Shown: positions 26,747 to 36,291 of the stretch, piece after piece | Layout of the letters: each line of letters begins with the position of its first letter | How positions within the stretch are numbered: the first letter of the stretch is position 1 | NCBI RefSeq assembly: GCF_040717535.1 | Contig: NZ_JBFEFI010000002.1 | Span: 1-64,000 of the forward strand | DNA from: Thalassoglobus sp. JC818 | GTDB taxonomy: Bacteria > Planctomycetota > Planctomycetia > Planctomycetales > Planctomycetaceae | Reading direction: 5' to 3' | DNA length: 64,000 bases | Notes under the pieces: generated by a model | What the model was told of the DNA's origin: nothing | What the model saw: only the letters and a program-made list of their open reading frames with translations | Databases searched by the model: none | Position numbers and translations under genes: made by a program

Positions 26747-28645
26747 GTGAATCCGAACCAGAATCTCAATCCGGCATCACCAACACGATCTCGCCTCTCA
26801 TTCAAAATGGCCCTCTGCATGGCATACGTGACATGCGCAGTTGTGCTGCTCTGGAATGAGCTTCCCGTCTGGGGGAACGCCGTCGAGCGACAAGCGAGAT
26901 TCGGCGGCTGGTTGAGCGGTCGCGAACCGGACTGGCTCCCGTTTCTTCCATTCCTTGTCCTGTTTCCACTCTGCTATTTCGGCGGCGGCAACTTTCTGAA
27001 CAGGGCTTCTTCAACTCGCGAACTAGCCAGTTGGAGTGAGTCGCCTCGGGACGAAAAACCTCACCTCATCATGGCTTGGGGACTCTCTCTCGTCGTCGGA
27101 TCGGTGGCGTTCCTCATGGCAATTCGGACAAGCCACGAATTCGAGGGACTACCACCTGCCTATCACGACGAATACAGCTACGTTCTGCAGGCAGAGACCT
27201 TCCTGAATGGACGATGGAGCTTTCCGAGTTTTCCGGAGCATGCAAAGATTTTCAATCAGATGCATGTCTTGAACGAGGGTCAATTCGCGAGCCGATATTT
27301 TCCCGGAACAGGTGCCTGGATCAGTCTGGGAATGCTGGTGAGCGATGAGTGGTTTGCCCATCTCCTCGCTCAGACCTTCGCCGCAGTCATGATCTTCTGG
27401 ACCGGTCGCGAGTTGGCAAACTCAGGAACCGGTCTACTGGCAGGGCTCCTGTTTGCACTTTCTCCAGGCATGATTCTCTTCAGCAACCTCCTCTTGGCTC
27501 ATCATCCCACGCTTGTCGGGCTCACAATATTCTTATGGGCGTTTGTGAGAATGATCCGAACAGACTGCCTGACGATGTCGTGGGTTGCTGGAACGGGGCT
27601 GTCGTTTGCAATGATTTGCCGACCGATGACCGCAGCTGGGTTTGGACTGCCTTTCGGAATCCTCTTTTTCTGGTGGTGGATTCGCGGAAACTGGGGGATC
27701 AGAAACTCAGAGGAAAACCATCTAACATTCCGACAGCGCAGCTTCCGAACGATCGGTCTCGGTATCCCGTTGCTGATCGGGTTTGCTGTTGTGCTGACTC
27801 AGAATCAGCAAATCACCGGAAGTCTCTGGACCAGCCCGTATCAACTCTACACGGACATTTATACACCGCGACATGTGTACGGTTTTAATAATGTTGTGCG
27901 GGGTGAACAGGCCCTTGGGCCAAAGGTCCTCGAAAACTATGATCAATGGGCCGAGAATCTGACTCCCCAATTGGCACTGAAAAACGTATTCACGCGCATA
28001 CAAAACAGCTGGCGATGGACTCTTGGAATCATTCCGATTCTCGCATCGCTGATCATTTTTTTGTTGACGATGCGTTCAGGTGACCGACGATGGTGGCTGA
28101 TCTTTCTCGCAGTCGTCAGCTTGCATGTCGCTCACATCCCCTACTGGTTTTCCGGAATTTTCGGTTGGCACTACGTCTTCGAAACGGCTGCGCTGTGGAT
28201 ACTGATTGTCGCAGAAACAACTCGCCGACTTTGGAGCAATCGTTCGCTGAGTTCTCACCGTCTCGTATGCATCTGCTGGATGATGTTTCTGGGAACTTCT
28301 ATTCTGGTGAATCTGGTGACTATCAAACCTGTCTGGCCAGCGACGCTGGATCGCGGAGTGGCAGAAGTCCGATATCCTCGTGAGCTCTATGCAGAGTTTC
28401 GGCAACAGATCGAAGTCTTTCGCGACGAATCGCCTGCGATCGTCTTCATCATTCCGGATGAGAGTGACCGCAGCATGGATTATGTGACCAACCCTCCTTC
28501 TCTCGACGGACCGGTACTCGTTGCGAGAATTAGAGATGCCGCAGAGGCTGAGTCACTGACGTCGCTCTTTCCCGAACGAGTTCCCATTCTGTTTGACGCG
28601 CGCACTCGAAGTTTCGAAATGATAGAGAAGGAACTCAATCGATGA
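26747..28645 (+). CDS. Polytopic membrane protein, GT39/GT-C-like
   Basis: This 632-residue protein has about twelve membrane spans. After the second helix comes the loop PPAYHDEYSYVLQAETFLNG, with the YHDEYSY acidic motif typical of GT-C glycosyltransferases in planctomycetes. It is followed by FPEHAKIFNQMHVLNEGQFA and RYFPGTGAWISLGML. The C-terminal 120 residues are soluble. It probably transfers a sugar from a lipid carrier on the outer face of the cytoplasmic membrane; donor and acceptor are unknown. The start is GTG at 26747. The stop overlaps the metallophosphoesterase start by 4 nt (ATGA), so translation is coupled. Confidence 0.75.
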   Translation: MNPNQNLNPASPTRSRLSFKMALCMAYVTCAVVLLWNELPVWGNAVERQARFGGWLSGREPDWLPFLPFLVLFPLCYFGGGNFLNRASSTRELASWSESPRDEKPHLIMAWGLSLVVGSVAFLMAIRTSHEFEGLPPAYHDEYSYVLQAETFLNGRWSFPSFPEHAKIFNQMHVLNEGQFASRYFPGTGAWISLGMLVSDEWFAHLLAQTFAAVMIFWTGRELANSGTGLLAGLLFALSPGMILFSNLLLAHHPTLVGLTIFLWAFVRMIRTDCLTMSWVAGTGLSFAMICRPMTAAGFGLPFGILFFWWWIRGNWGIRNSEENHLTFRQRSFRTIGLGIPLLIGFAVVLTQNQQITGSLWTSPYQLYTDIYTPRHVYGFNNVVRGEQALGPKVLENYDQWAENLTPQLALKNVFTRIQNSWRWTLGIIPILASLIIFLLTMRSGDRRWWLIFLAVVSLHVAHIPYWFSGIFGWHYVFETAALWILIVAETTRRLWSNRSLSSHRLVCICWMMFLGTSILVNLVTIKPVWPATLDRGVAEVRYPRELYAEFRQQIEVFRDESPAIVFIIPDESDRSMDYVTNPPSLDGPVLVARIRDAAEAESLTSLFPERVPILFDARTRSFEMIEKELNR

Positions 28646-29205
28646 GAGTTGGAATCTTTGCCGACACACATGACCATCTCGACAACATCAGACGTGTGGT
28701 CGCGTTGTTCAACGAATTGGAAGTTGATTGCATCCTCTTCGCTGGTGATCTCGTATCAACCTTCGCAGTTCCTCCACTCAGACAGTTAAATGCGAAGGTT
28801 TATGCCTGCTTCGGAGACAACGAAGGAAACCGGACCGGATTGATGGGCGGTTTCAAAGTCATCGGGGAACTGCGGGAACCTCCAGCGCTCTACAATTTAG
28901 AAGATGGAACCCGGGTGCTGCTGGCGCATATGCCAAGTCAGCTACGGAATTGCGAGGAAGATTACGACATCGCCGTGCACGGTCATACACATCGGCCATC
29001 GATCGAGCACGATGCCAACGGAAGACTCGTCATCAATCCGGGCGAAACTTCTGGATGGACATTCAACAACCCCACCGTCGCTCTCCTCGACACCTCAACC
29101 CGCACCGCTGAGATCGTTCCGCTGAATACTGAGAAACCACTTCCAAGCTGGGAAGAGGACCGACGTTCGCGTGCGGGGTCACTCAACAACGAAAGAGCAG
29201 ATTGA
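28642..29205 (+). CDS. YfcE/MJ0936-type metallophosphoesterase
   Basis: The 187-residue product has the complete motif set of small calcineurin-like phosphodiesterases: FADTHDHLDN (residues 6-15), FAGDLVS, CFGDNEGNRTG and HGHTHRPS, which together bind two metals. Relatives hydrolyse phosphodiester model substrates, and the natural substrate is not known. It starts within the stop codon of the upstream GT-C-like gene and its own end lies 2 nt before the next ATG, so it is the middle of a three-gene operon. Confidence 0.92.
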   Translation: MRVGIFADTHDHLDNIRRVVALFNELEVDCILFAGDLVSTFAVPPLRQLNAKVYACFGDNEGNRTGLMGGFKVIGELREPPALYNLEDGTRVLLAHMPSQLRNCEEDYDIAVHGHTHRPSIEHDANGRLVINPGETSGWTFNNPTVALLDTSTRTAEIVPLNTEKPLPSWEEDRRSRAGSLNNERAD

Positions 29206-29207
29206 GA

Positions 29208-29522
29208 ATGTGGATGGACTTTCTAATCGGCCTGTTTGCTGCAAATGCGATCCCGCATTTTGTCTTCGGTCGACTCGATGCTGGCGTCCTGGGACTGTTC
29301 GGATACAGCGGGCAGGGCAATGTGATCTATTCAATCGTCTGCGTCGCCATCTCATTGTTACTGTTCCACATTCAGCATGGGCTGACAAACTTCGCTGACC
29401 ACATGATTCTCGTCGGTGTCCTAACAATTGTCGCCAGCTACTGGATCGGATGGCCGGTGATCATGCGATTCCTGAAACGTCCGAATCAAAGCGATTCATC
29501 TTCAGATCGTGACCACGTGTAA
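29208..29522 (+). CDS. Small membrane protein, 104 residues
   Basis: The protein is nearly all membrane: MWMDFLIGLFAANAIPHFVF, then NVIYSIVCVAISLLLFHIQ and HMILVGVLTIVASYWIGWPV, giving three hydrophobic helices and a short polar tail. I know similar short proteins only as conserved hypotheticals. The ATG at 29208 directly follows the stop of the phosphoesterase gene; an in-frame TTG two codons earlier is less likely. Its last 37 nt overlap the convergent gene at 29486. Confidence 0.75.
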   Translation: MWMDFLIGLFAANAIPHFVFGRLDAGVLGLFGYSGQGNVIYSIVCVAISLLLFHIQHGLTNFADHMILVGVLTIVASYWIGWPVIMRFLKRPNQSDSSSDRDHV

Positions 29523-30106
29523 GAATCGGGCTGCTTTCCGAGCTCTTCCAGATAGAGCTTACCCTGTTCCATTTTCAGAACTCGATAAGCTGCGGAACTT
29601 CCAAAATCAGAAACAAGAGTCTTTCGCCCCGCTTCAGGTTTTCCGTCGACGATGGTCTGCTTGAGGATGTTCTCTTCCAGCGACCAGTTCAGCTCCAGAA
29701 TTAACTCGCTTCCGTATCGCAAAGCGGTCAGGAAATCGAAGTTGACTTTCATTCGCGCAGTTCCGTCGGACTGCATCGTAATCACTCGACGAATTCCATC
29801 ATCAAGAATCCATGTGCCGACGAGGTCACCCATTCTGATCGGCTTCTCAACATCCGGTGCGACAATGCCTGTCTGTCCTGATGACAATTCATCGCCGACA
29901 GGAGTCATGACAGCTACATCCGGATCCGTCGCAGGGGAGTTTTCTTTCATCTCCTGAACCACATAGATCATCCCCGCGACCGCAAGTGTCACGACCAAAG
30001 ACGACAACCATCTGGGAATCGCTGGTCGAGACAGATTCTTTTCCACCAGCTCATCCGAAGCTGTCGACACTTGTTCGCTAGAATCTAAGTGAGAATCGTT
30101 TGTCAT
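29486..30106 (-). CDS. Hypothetical membrane-anchored protein with lipocalin-like C-terminal domain
   Basis: The 206-residue product has a polar N-terminal tail of about 32 residues, one membrane helix (WLSSLVVTLAVAGMIYVV), an acidic linker, and a C-terminal domain of about 110 residues. The domain begins GDLVGTWILDDGIRRVITMQ and continues in short beta strands (GTARMKVNFDF, LELNWSLEENILKQTIVDG). The GTW start and regular strands recall lipocalin-like domains, but I cannot name a family. It is probably anchored in the cytoplasmic membrane with the domain outside. The 3' end overlaps the convergent small membrane protein gene. Confidence 0.7.
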   Translation of the reverse strand: MTNDSHLDSSEQVSTASDELVEKNLSRPAIPRWLSSLVVTLAVAGMIYVVQEMKENSPATDPDVAVMTPVGDELSSGQTGIVAPDVEKPIRMGDLVGTWILDDGIRRVITMQSDGTARMKVNFDFLTALRYGSELILELNWSLEENILKQTIVDGKPEAGRKTLVSDFGSSAAYRVLKMEQGKLYLEELGKQPDSYTWSRSEDESL

Positions 30107-30340
30107 CTTGAAAATTGCCCTCGCGAACTGGCTGCCTCACTCTTCGGTCGCATTGCTTCACAATTTACAATCCTAACTCGACCCGCCAAAATCAGCTATC
30201 CGAATTTTCAAGATCGAGGAGAAGCTGCTGCTTTCGCCAGTCTCTTCGCAAACGCTTCATTCTGGTCTTCGCTGTTCAAACGAGAGCGGTTTTGCTGATC
30301 ACAATCTCTGATCACCACAATACGAAAGACTTCCCCTCCG

Positions 30341-32992
30341 ATGTCTGCCTTCCTCAAATCACTCTTTCTGATTGTCGTTGCGATCTCTCACCTCCCAGCC
30401 CTGGCGAGTGAACCGCTCGAATTTGAAAAAGGAGACAAGGTGGTCATCCTCGGAAATACGCTTGCTGAACGCATGCAGTATTTCAACTTCTTCGAAACCC
30501 GGCTGCACCATCGCTTTCCTAACCACGAACTGACTGTCCGTAACTTGGGCTGGTCCGCAGATTCCATCGGCGAGCGACTGCGATCGCAGGATTTTCAAGA
30601 TCACGGGCACACCCTCATCGACCACCAACCCAACGTGATTATCGCGATGGTTGGATTCAACGAATCTTTCGCTGGTGAAGCTGGGCTCGCAGATTTTGAG
30701 ATGCAACTCGCTGAGTTCATTCGGGATCTCAAGAAATTGAAATACCCCTCGACCACTTATTCTCGCGGGTCGTATGAACCGAAGCTGCAAGACAAATCGG
30801 GCGAGCCAGCTCACGAAGTTGAAGTCGTTCTGCTGACACCGATCGCAAATGAAGATCTGCCTGAACGTGGAATTCATGCCGGGACTCAGAACAACTCACG
30901 CCTTCGTCTGTACTCAGAATCGATGCAGAAGATTGCAGCCGCCGAAGGAGTGCAATGTGTCGACATCTTCACTCCAACACTTCAAGCGATGGAAGAAGCC
31001 GCCACTCCCTGGACGATCAACGGAATCCATCTGAATGAAACAGGCTATCAACGCCTTTCTGAAATCCTCGAAGAGCAACTCTTTGGAACAGCTTCGCCGT
31101 GGGATTCAGAATTTGAGGCATTGCGAAAAGAAGTCGCTGAGAAGAATCAGCAGTTCTTCTACGACTATCGAGCTGTGAATGGATACTACATCTACGGAGG
31201 CAGGAAGAATCCGTTCGGTGTGATCAATTTCCCGGCGGAGTTCGCCAAACTGCGTGAGATGACTCAACGTCGAGACAAACGGATCTGGGCAGTTGCTCAA
31301 GGGGCTTCGATCTCCCGTGACATCGATGACTCGGAAGCAGGCGTTCTCGCCGAAATCCAAACGAATTATACGAACGAGATTTCAATCTCTTCTCCCGAAG
31401 AGGCAGCTCAATCCTTGTTCCTCTCCGAGGGATTGAAGATCGAGTTGTGGGCATCCGAAGTCGAGTTTCCGAATCTTCAGAACCCCGTGCAATTCACGTT
31501 CGACAGCCAGGGAAGAATGTACGTCACCACAATGCCGTCATATCCGATGGTCCTTCCGGGAGAACGTGCCAACGACAAAGTCCTCATCCTGTCTGATGAA
31601 GATCGCGATGGAAAAGCCGACACTGAAATCGTATTCGCGAAAGGCTTGTACCTCCCGACCGGCATCGAACTCGCGCACGGGGGTGCGTATGTCGCACAGC
31701 AACCCAACCTCATGTTCCTCAAAGACATGGACCAAGACGACATTGCTGATGAATATCAATTGAGGCTGCACGGATTTGATTCCGCCGACTCTCATCACGC
31801 AATCAGTGCTTTCGAACTCGGACCGGGCGGAGCACTCTATTTTCAGGAGGGAACATTCCATCACAGCCAGGTTGAGACGTCATATGGCCCCCAACAGGTC
31901 GCCAACTCAGCCGTCTTTCGGTACGAACCGATCCGAGAAAAATTGGACGTCTTTGTTTCGTACGACTTCGCCAATCCCTGGGGGCACTGCTTCGATCAGT
32001 GGGGGCAGAACTTCGTCGCCGATGCTTCCGGTGGAGCCAACTACGTCGGGGCCGCCTTCTCCGGCGATCTCATTCATCCGCGAAAACATCCGGTGATGAA
32101 AGAGTTCCTCGTCAAGCAATGGAGACCAACCTGTGGGTGCGAAATCGTTTCAAGTCGGCAGTTTCCCGAAGAGATGCAGGGAGATTACCTCCTGAACAAC
32201 TGCATCGGCTTTCAAGGTGTGCTTCGCTACCGCTTCGAAGAAGAAGGCTCAGGGTTTTCCGCTCGGCCAGCCGAACCACTCTTCCGATCTGCAGATCCCA
32301 GCTTTCGACCTGTCGATCTTCAATTTGGACCCGATGGGGCGTTGTATGTCCTCGACTGGTTCAATCCCCTCGTCGGTCATATGCAGCACAGCTTGAGAGA
32401 TCCCAATCGAGACACTCAACATGGACGAATCTGGAGGATCACTTACGCGGGCCGTCCTCTGCTCGAGGTACAAGATCTCGCAGCGATGACCACTCCCGAG
32501 CTGCTCGATCAACTCCAGCAACCCGAAGACCGCACCCGCTTCCGGACTCGACGCGAATTGGGCCAACGCGACAAACAAGAGGTCATTTCCGCAATCGACA
32601 CCCTCGTCGCTCATACTTCGGAGGAAACAATCTCCGGACAAAAACTGTTACTGGAGTGCCTGTGGGTCAAACAGCATCATGACGCCATCGACGAGACATT
32701 ACTCGATCGCGTTCTGGCTACTTCAGATGGTCGCGTCCGGGCTGCTGCCGTGCGAGTCCTGTGCTATTGGCGGGATCGAATTGACGATCCCTTATCGAAA
32801 CTCCAACTCGCGATCCACGACGAGCACCCTCGCGTCCGCCTCGAAGTGCTGCGTGCACTCAGCTTCTTCCACGATGAACGAGCACTCGAAATTGCTGTCG
32901 AATCGCTAATTTACGAACAGGATGTTTACCTGGAGTACGCGTTGCAGGAGACTTTGGAGACGCTCCAGAATCGCATCGACTCAGCTCGTTAG
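30341..32992 (+). CDS. PVC-type multidomain protein: SGNH/GDSL-like domain, dehydrogenase-like propeller, HEAT repeats
   Basis: The 883-residue exported protein has a signal peptide (MSAFLKSLFLIVVAISHLPALA|S). Residues 28-260 form an SGNH-hydrolase-like domain with block I read as GNTLAERMQ rather than GDSL, GFNESFAGE as block III, and NGIHLNETGYQRL in place of the usual DGxH. Residues 350-720 are a glucose/sorbosone dehydrogenase-like beta propeller, as in planctomycete PVC 'membrane-bound dehydrogenase' proteins (SQGRMYVTTMPSYPMVLPGE, VDLQFGPDGALYVLDWFNPL). The rest shows HEAT-like repeats (DGRVRAAAVRVLCYW, EHPRVRLEVLRALSFF). A terminal cytochrome c domain, frequent in relatives, is absent. 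A carbohydrate-related role is likely but unproven. Confidence 0.85.
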   Translation: MSAFLKSLFLIVVAISHLPALASEPLEFEKGDKVVILGNTLAERMQYFNFFETRLHHRFPNHELTVRNLGWSADSIGERLRSQDFQDHGHTLIDHQPNVIIAMVGFNESFAGEAGLADFEMQLAEFIRDLKKLKYPSTTYSRGSYEPKLQDKSGEPAHEVEVVLLTPIANEDLPERGIHAGTQNNSRLRLYSESMQKIAAAEGVQCVDIFTPTLQAMEEAATPWTINGIHLNETGYQRLSEILEEQLFGTASPWDSEFEALRKEVAEKNQQFFYDYRAVNGYYIYGGRKNPFGVINFPAEFAKLREMTQRRDKRIWAVAQGASISRDIDDSEAGVLAEIQTNYTNEISISSPEEAAQSLFLSEGLKIELWASEVEFPNLQNPVQFTFDSQGRMYVTTMPSYPMVLPGERANDKVLILSDEDRDGKADTEIVFAKGLYLPTGIELAHGGAYVAQQPNLMFLKDMDQDDIADEYQLRLHGFDSADSHHAISAFELGPGGALYFQEGTFHHSQVETSYGPQQVANSAVFRYEPIREKLDVFVSYDFANPWGHCFDQWGQNFVADASGGANYVGAAFSGDLIHPRKHPVMKEFLVKQWRPTCGCEIVSSRQFPEEMQGDYLLNNCIGFQGVLRYRFEEEGSGFSARPAEPLFRSADPSFRPVDLQFGPDGALYVLDWFNPLVGHMQHSLRDPNRDTQHGRIWRITYAGRPLLEVQDLAAMTTPELLDQLQQPEDRTRFRTRRELGQRDKQEVISAIDTLVAHTSEETISGQKLLLECLWVKQHHDAIDETLLDRVLATSDGRVRAAAVRVLCYWRDRIDDPLSKLQLAIHDEHPRVRLEVLRALSFFHDERALEIAVESLIYEQDVYLEYALQETLETLQNRIDSAR

Positions 32993-33293
32993 CCTGGTTT
33001 TTCAGACTCCGAGATCAACAAAGCTGACTCCAAATCGGAAGCTGATCAGCCTCAAGAATTCAGTCCCTCGGATCGACTACAATAGAAACAAGCCCGTCGA
33101 TTCGGGGAATCGTCTTGTTGGAGTCCCTTGTCGGTTCTACAATCGATGAGTTCATTTGAAATAAGCGTTCACACACTCTCGGAAGCGTGTCCAGTCAATC
33201 GCTGGTCTAAGCGGCTTCAGTGAGTTCACAGAATCAGCAATCAACTTCGGTTCGAATTTCTGTGTTGATATCCGGCGTTGAGGTGAGACGAGT
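32993..33293. other. Intergenic leader of the S41 protease gene
   Basis: This spacer has no plausible gene. It contains a bulged hairpin with arms ACAAG...CGATTC and GAATCG...CTTGT (about 33088-33118), and GAGGTGAG just before the ATG at 33294 is a strong ribosome-binding site. The hairpin has no T tract, so I do not call a terminator. Confidence 0.35.
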
Positions 33294-34784
33294 ATGAATC
33301 ATCGATTGGAATCCTTCACTTGGGCAGCCACTTCTGCCCTGCTCACGGCGGCCATCTTTCTGACGACCGTTTCCAGTCAAGGCATGGCTCACGCCCAGTC
33401 CGAAGACAACGATTCCGCACAAGCTGAATCCGACGAAGACTACTACGAATTGATGAGAGTCTTTGTCGACACGTTTCAGCAGATCGATCGCAACTACGTG
33501 AAAGAAGTCGATCGACGCGAACTCGTCGACGCCGCTGTCCGAGGGATGCTTTCCGAACTCGATCCGTATTCGAACTACATTTCTCCCGACGATGTCGAAC
33601 GCTTCACCGAAGCGATCACTCAGGAGTTTGGTGGAGTCGGAATTCGAGTCGGTTTCGATGACGAAATGCGAGCCATCGAAATCACCACTCCAATTCCCGG
33701 AAGCCCTGCGTATCGTGCCGGAATCAAATCTGGCGATCGCATTGTCGAAATCGACGGAGAAGCTGTCCGCGACTTCCCCAAGAATCGCGAAATGGACCGA
33801 GCTGTCGAATTGCTCCGTGGATTGCCGGGTGAAAGCGTCGAGGTCGCTGTTCGTCGTGCTTCGTCCGGAGAAGTCGAGAAGATGACGCTCACTCGTGAAC
33901 TCATTCAACTCGATACCGTCATGGGAAACACCTACAACGATGACGGCTCATGGAACTTCATGTTCGATGACGAGCTGAAAATCGGATACGCCCGGCTCAC
34001 TCACTTCACCTCGCGAAGTGCCGGCGAACTGCGGGAAGCCCTGAAGACGCTCCGCAAGGAAGATATGAAAGGCTTCATTCTGGACCTTCGCTTCAATCCC
34101 GGAGGACAGTTGCAGTCCGCGATCGACATCTCCGATCTGTTCATCGAAGAAGGTCGAATCGTCAGTACCGAAGGACGCAACAGCCGTCCGCGTTCCTGGT
34201 CAGCGAAACGCTTCGGCACCTTCACCGGTTTCCCCATGGCGATCTTAATCAATCGCTACAGTGCCTCAGCCAGCGAAATCGTCAGTGCCTGCCTTCAAGA
34301 TCACGACCGTGCTGTCGTGATCGGAGAGCGCAGCTGGGGAAAAGGGAGCGTGCAAAATGTCATCGAGCTCGAGGAAGGCAACAGCCAGCTCAAGTTGACC
34401 ACAGCCAGCTACCATCGTCCCAGCGGCAAAAACATTCACCGCTTCCCCAACGCCAAAGAAAGCGATGAATGGGGTGTGATGCCGAATGACGGGTATCTCG
34501 TCAAATTCTCCATGGAAGAGATGACCAAGTATCAAGAAGATCGCCGTGACCGTGACATCGTCGATCCTCAAGACCCTGTCGAAAGCACTTTCGAGGACAC
34601 TCAACTCGAAAAAGCCATCGAATATCTGAAGGCCGAACTGGGCGTCGAACCAGAGGAAACACAAGAAAACGCCGAAGAAAAAGCAGCGAGCGGCTCCGAA
34701 GAAGAGTCTGAAGAAGCTGCCGACGAGGCTGAAGTTTCTCTCCGCAACTTGTTCTACCAGCATCCGAAACAACTTGCTGGTTAA
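33294..34784 (+). CDS. S41 family C-terminal processing peptidase (CtpA-like)
   Basis: The 496-residue exported protease has a signal peptide ending near MAHAQ and an N-terminal helical part (FVDTFQQIDRNYVKEVDRRE). A PDZ domain follows (GGVGIRVGFDDEMRAIEITT, PAYRAGIKSGDRIVEIDGEA), then the S41 core with the nucleophile Ser in NRYSASASEIVSACLQDH and the general-base Lys in WGKGSVQNVIELEEGNSQLK. These proteases trim C-termini or degrade tagged proteins in the periplasm. The last 60 residues form a very acidic Glu/Ala tail (about 444-480) followed by a short hydrophobic end, longer than usual. The start ATG has GAGGTGAG seven nt upstream. Confidence 0.93.
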   Translation: MNHRLESFTWAATSALLTAAIFLTTVSSQGMAHAQSEDNDSAQAESDEDYYELMRVFVDTFQQIDRNYVKEVDRRELVDAAVRGMLSELDPYSNYISPDDVERFTEAITQEFGGVGIRVGFDDEMRAIEITTPIPGSPAYRAGIKSGDRIVEIDGEAVRDFPKNREMDRAVELLRGLPGESVEVAVRRASSGEVEKMTLTRELIQLDTVMGNTYNDDGSWNFMFDDELKIGYARLTHFTSRSAGELREALKTLRKEDMKGFILDLRFNPGGQLQSAIDISDLFIEEGRIVSTEGRNSRPRSWSAKRFGTFTGFPMAILINRYSASASEIVSACLQDHDRAVVIGERSWGKGSVQNVIELEEGNSQLKLTTASYHRPSGKNIHRFPNAKESDEWGVMPNDGYLVKFSMEEMTKYQEDRRDRDIVDPQDPVESTFEDTQLEKAIEYLKAELGVEPEETQENAEEKAASGSEEESEEAADEAEVSLRNLFYQHPKQLAG

Positions 34785-34938
34785 GTCGATTTCATGCGTT
34801 CGCTCCCATCCCGAATTTTCGTGCGTGGGAGCATGAAGTCGCTCGACAGAAATCTTCGGACAAGTTCCCGCCGTTTCGTTCGAAGAGACGCCGCTATTAT
34901 CTGACGCTCACGCTTTGAGATTGCTTCAAGAATCTGAC

Positions 34939-35988
34939 ATGGTCAATTCCACTTCAGACGCCAAGGTTCTACTCGCACTGGAATCTTCCTGCGACGAAAC
35001 CGCAGCCGCGATTATCGACGACCAATTACGGGTTCTTAGCAGCGTGGTCGCAACACAGGATGAATTGCATCAACGCTTCGGCGGTGTTGTTCCCGAAATC
35101 GCTTCGCGGGCTCATCTTGAAAATCTGCTTCCCGTGATCGACGAAGCACTGACTCGATCCGGAAAGAGTCTGGAGGATCTCTCCGCAATCGCAGTCATGA
35201 CCGAGCCCGGACTTGTCGGCTCATTGCTGGTCGGACTCACTGCGGCAAAGACGTTGGCACTCGTCACCGATCGCCCTCTTGTGACGGTCAACCACATTCA
35301 CGCTCATCTGTTCGCTTGTCAGATGGAAGCAGACGAAGACATCTTTCCAGCGATGGGACTGGTCGTCAGCGGCGGTCACACCAATCTCTACGACTGCCGA
35401 TCCGCAACAGAGTTTGAACTGGTCGGGTCGACGATCGACGATGCAGCTGGAGAAGCTTTCGACAAAGCTGCCGCCATTCTTGGTCTCCCGTACCCCGGTG
35501 GACCGTTCATTTCGCGAGTCGCTGAAAAGGGAGATCCCAAGGCCTTTCGATTTCCCAGAACGTTTATCAAAGACGAACGCTTGGCCTTCAGCTTCAGCGG
35601 AATCAAAACCGCCATCCGATACACCGCGCTAGGCCAACCCGGTTCGAAAGAACCCGTTCCTGATCTTAATGAACAGCGTATCGCTGATCTGGCTGCCAGC
35701 TTTCAGGAAGCGGTGGTCGATGTGCTCATCTCCAAGTGTCGACAAGCTGCAGAACGATACGGTCGCACCACTTTGTGCATCGGCGGAGGAGTAGCAGCCA
35801 ACCTTCGATTTCGAGAACGACTCGCTGAACTGGCATCTCAAACCGGTTACAGAATCGTCATCGCTCCGCCTTCCTTGTGCACCGACAACGCAGCCATGGC
35901 TGCCATCGCGTGGAAACTGCTGGAAGAAGGTAAAGTCGCAGCTCTCGATGCCGACGTCGTCCCGGGCCTGGTCCGCCTCAAACAGTAG
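34939..35988 (+). CDS. tsaD: tRNA N6-adenosine threonylcarbamoyltransferase TsaD
   Basis: The 349-residue product is a complete Kae1/TsaD. It transfers the threonylcarbamoyl group to A37 of ANN-decoding tRNAs together with TsaB and TsaE. The ATPase-fold motif [14 protein letters not shown] lies at the N-terminus, the metal-binding NHIHAHLFA near residues 117-125, and [23 protein letters not shown] and [16 protein letters not shown] further on, with [15 protein letters not shown] at the end. The ATG at 34939 fits the family N-terminus; an in-frame TTG at 34915 would add eight residues with no match. Partners tsaB, tsaE and tsaC are not in the window. Confidence 0.97.
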   Translation: MVNSTSDAKVLLALESSCDETAAAIIDDQLRVLSSVVATQDELHQRFGGVVPEIASRAHLENLLPVIDEALTRSGKSLEDLSAIAVMTEPGLVGSLLVGLTAAKTLALVTDRPLVTVNHIHAHLFACQMEADEDIFPAMGLVVSGGHTNLYDCRSATEFELVGSTIDDAAGEAFDKAAAILGLPYPGGPFISRVAEKGDPKAFRFPRTFIKDERLAFSFSGIKTAIRYTALGQPGSKEPVPDLNEQRIADLAASFQEAVVDVLISKCRQAAERYGRTTLCIGGGVAANLRFRERLAELASQTGYRIVIAPPSLCTDNAAMAAIAWKLLEEGKVAALDADVVPGLVRLKQ

Positions 35989-36123
35989 ACCTTTCTGACG
36001 GCCTATCAACATTCCCTTGGACTCAACCCATGTGACGAGAGATGAGCTCGCGTGCGCGACTTCCGGACGACCAAGAAGAGAAAAAGTCATCGCACTAAGG
36101 CCCGCCAGTTGAGCCATCAAATG

Positions 36124-36154
36124 AAAAAGCCCACTGACATGATTGTCAGTGGGC
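36124..36154 (-). terminator. Rho-independent terminator, minus strand
   Basis: On the minus strand an 11-bp perfect stem (GCCCACTGACA and complement) with a 4-nt loop runs into five T. It points away from tsaD and implies a transcript coming from the right. This supports the minus-strand hypothetical gene at 36292-36660. Confidence 0.85.
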
Positions 36155-36291
36155 CATCCGTGTCGCGGGGTCTATAAAGCATGCTAGCGAATTATCAAAA
36201 GGGTCCCGATCCGGTGACACGGCATAAACGGGAATAATGATGGCAAAATGTAGCAAAGACGGCGCCACAAGTCAATTATTTTGACGAATCA

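Noticed and set aside
34785-34840. Inverted repeat GCTCCCA/TGGGAGC after the CtpA-like gene as a terminator
   Set aside because: The stem has a long loop and no T tract on either side, so I did not list it.
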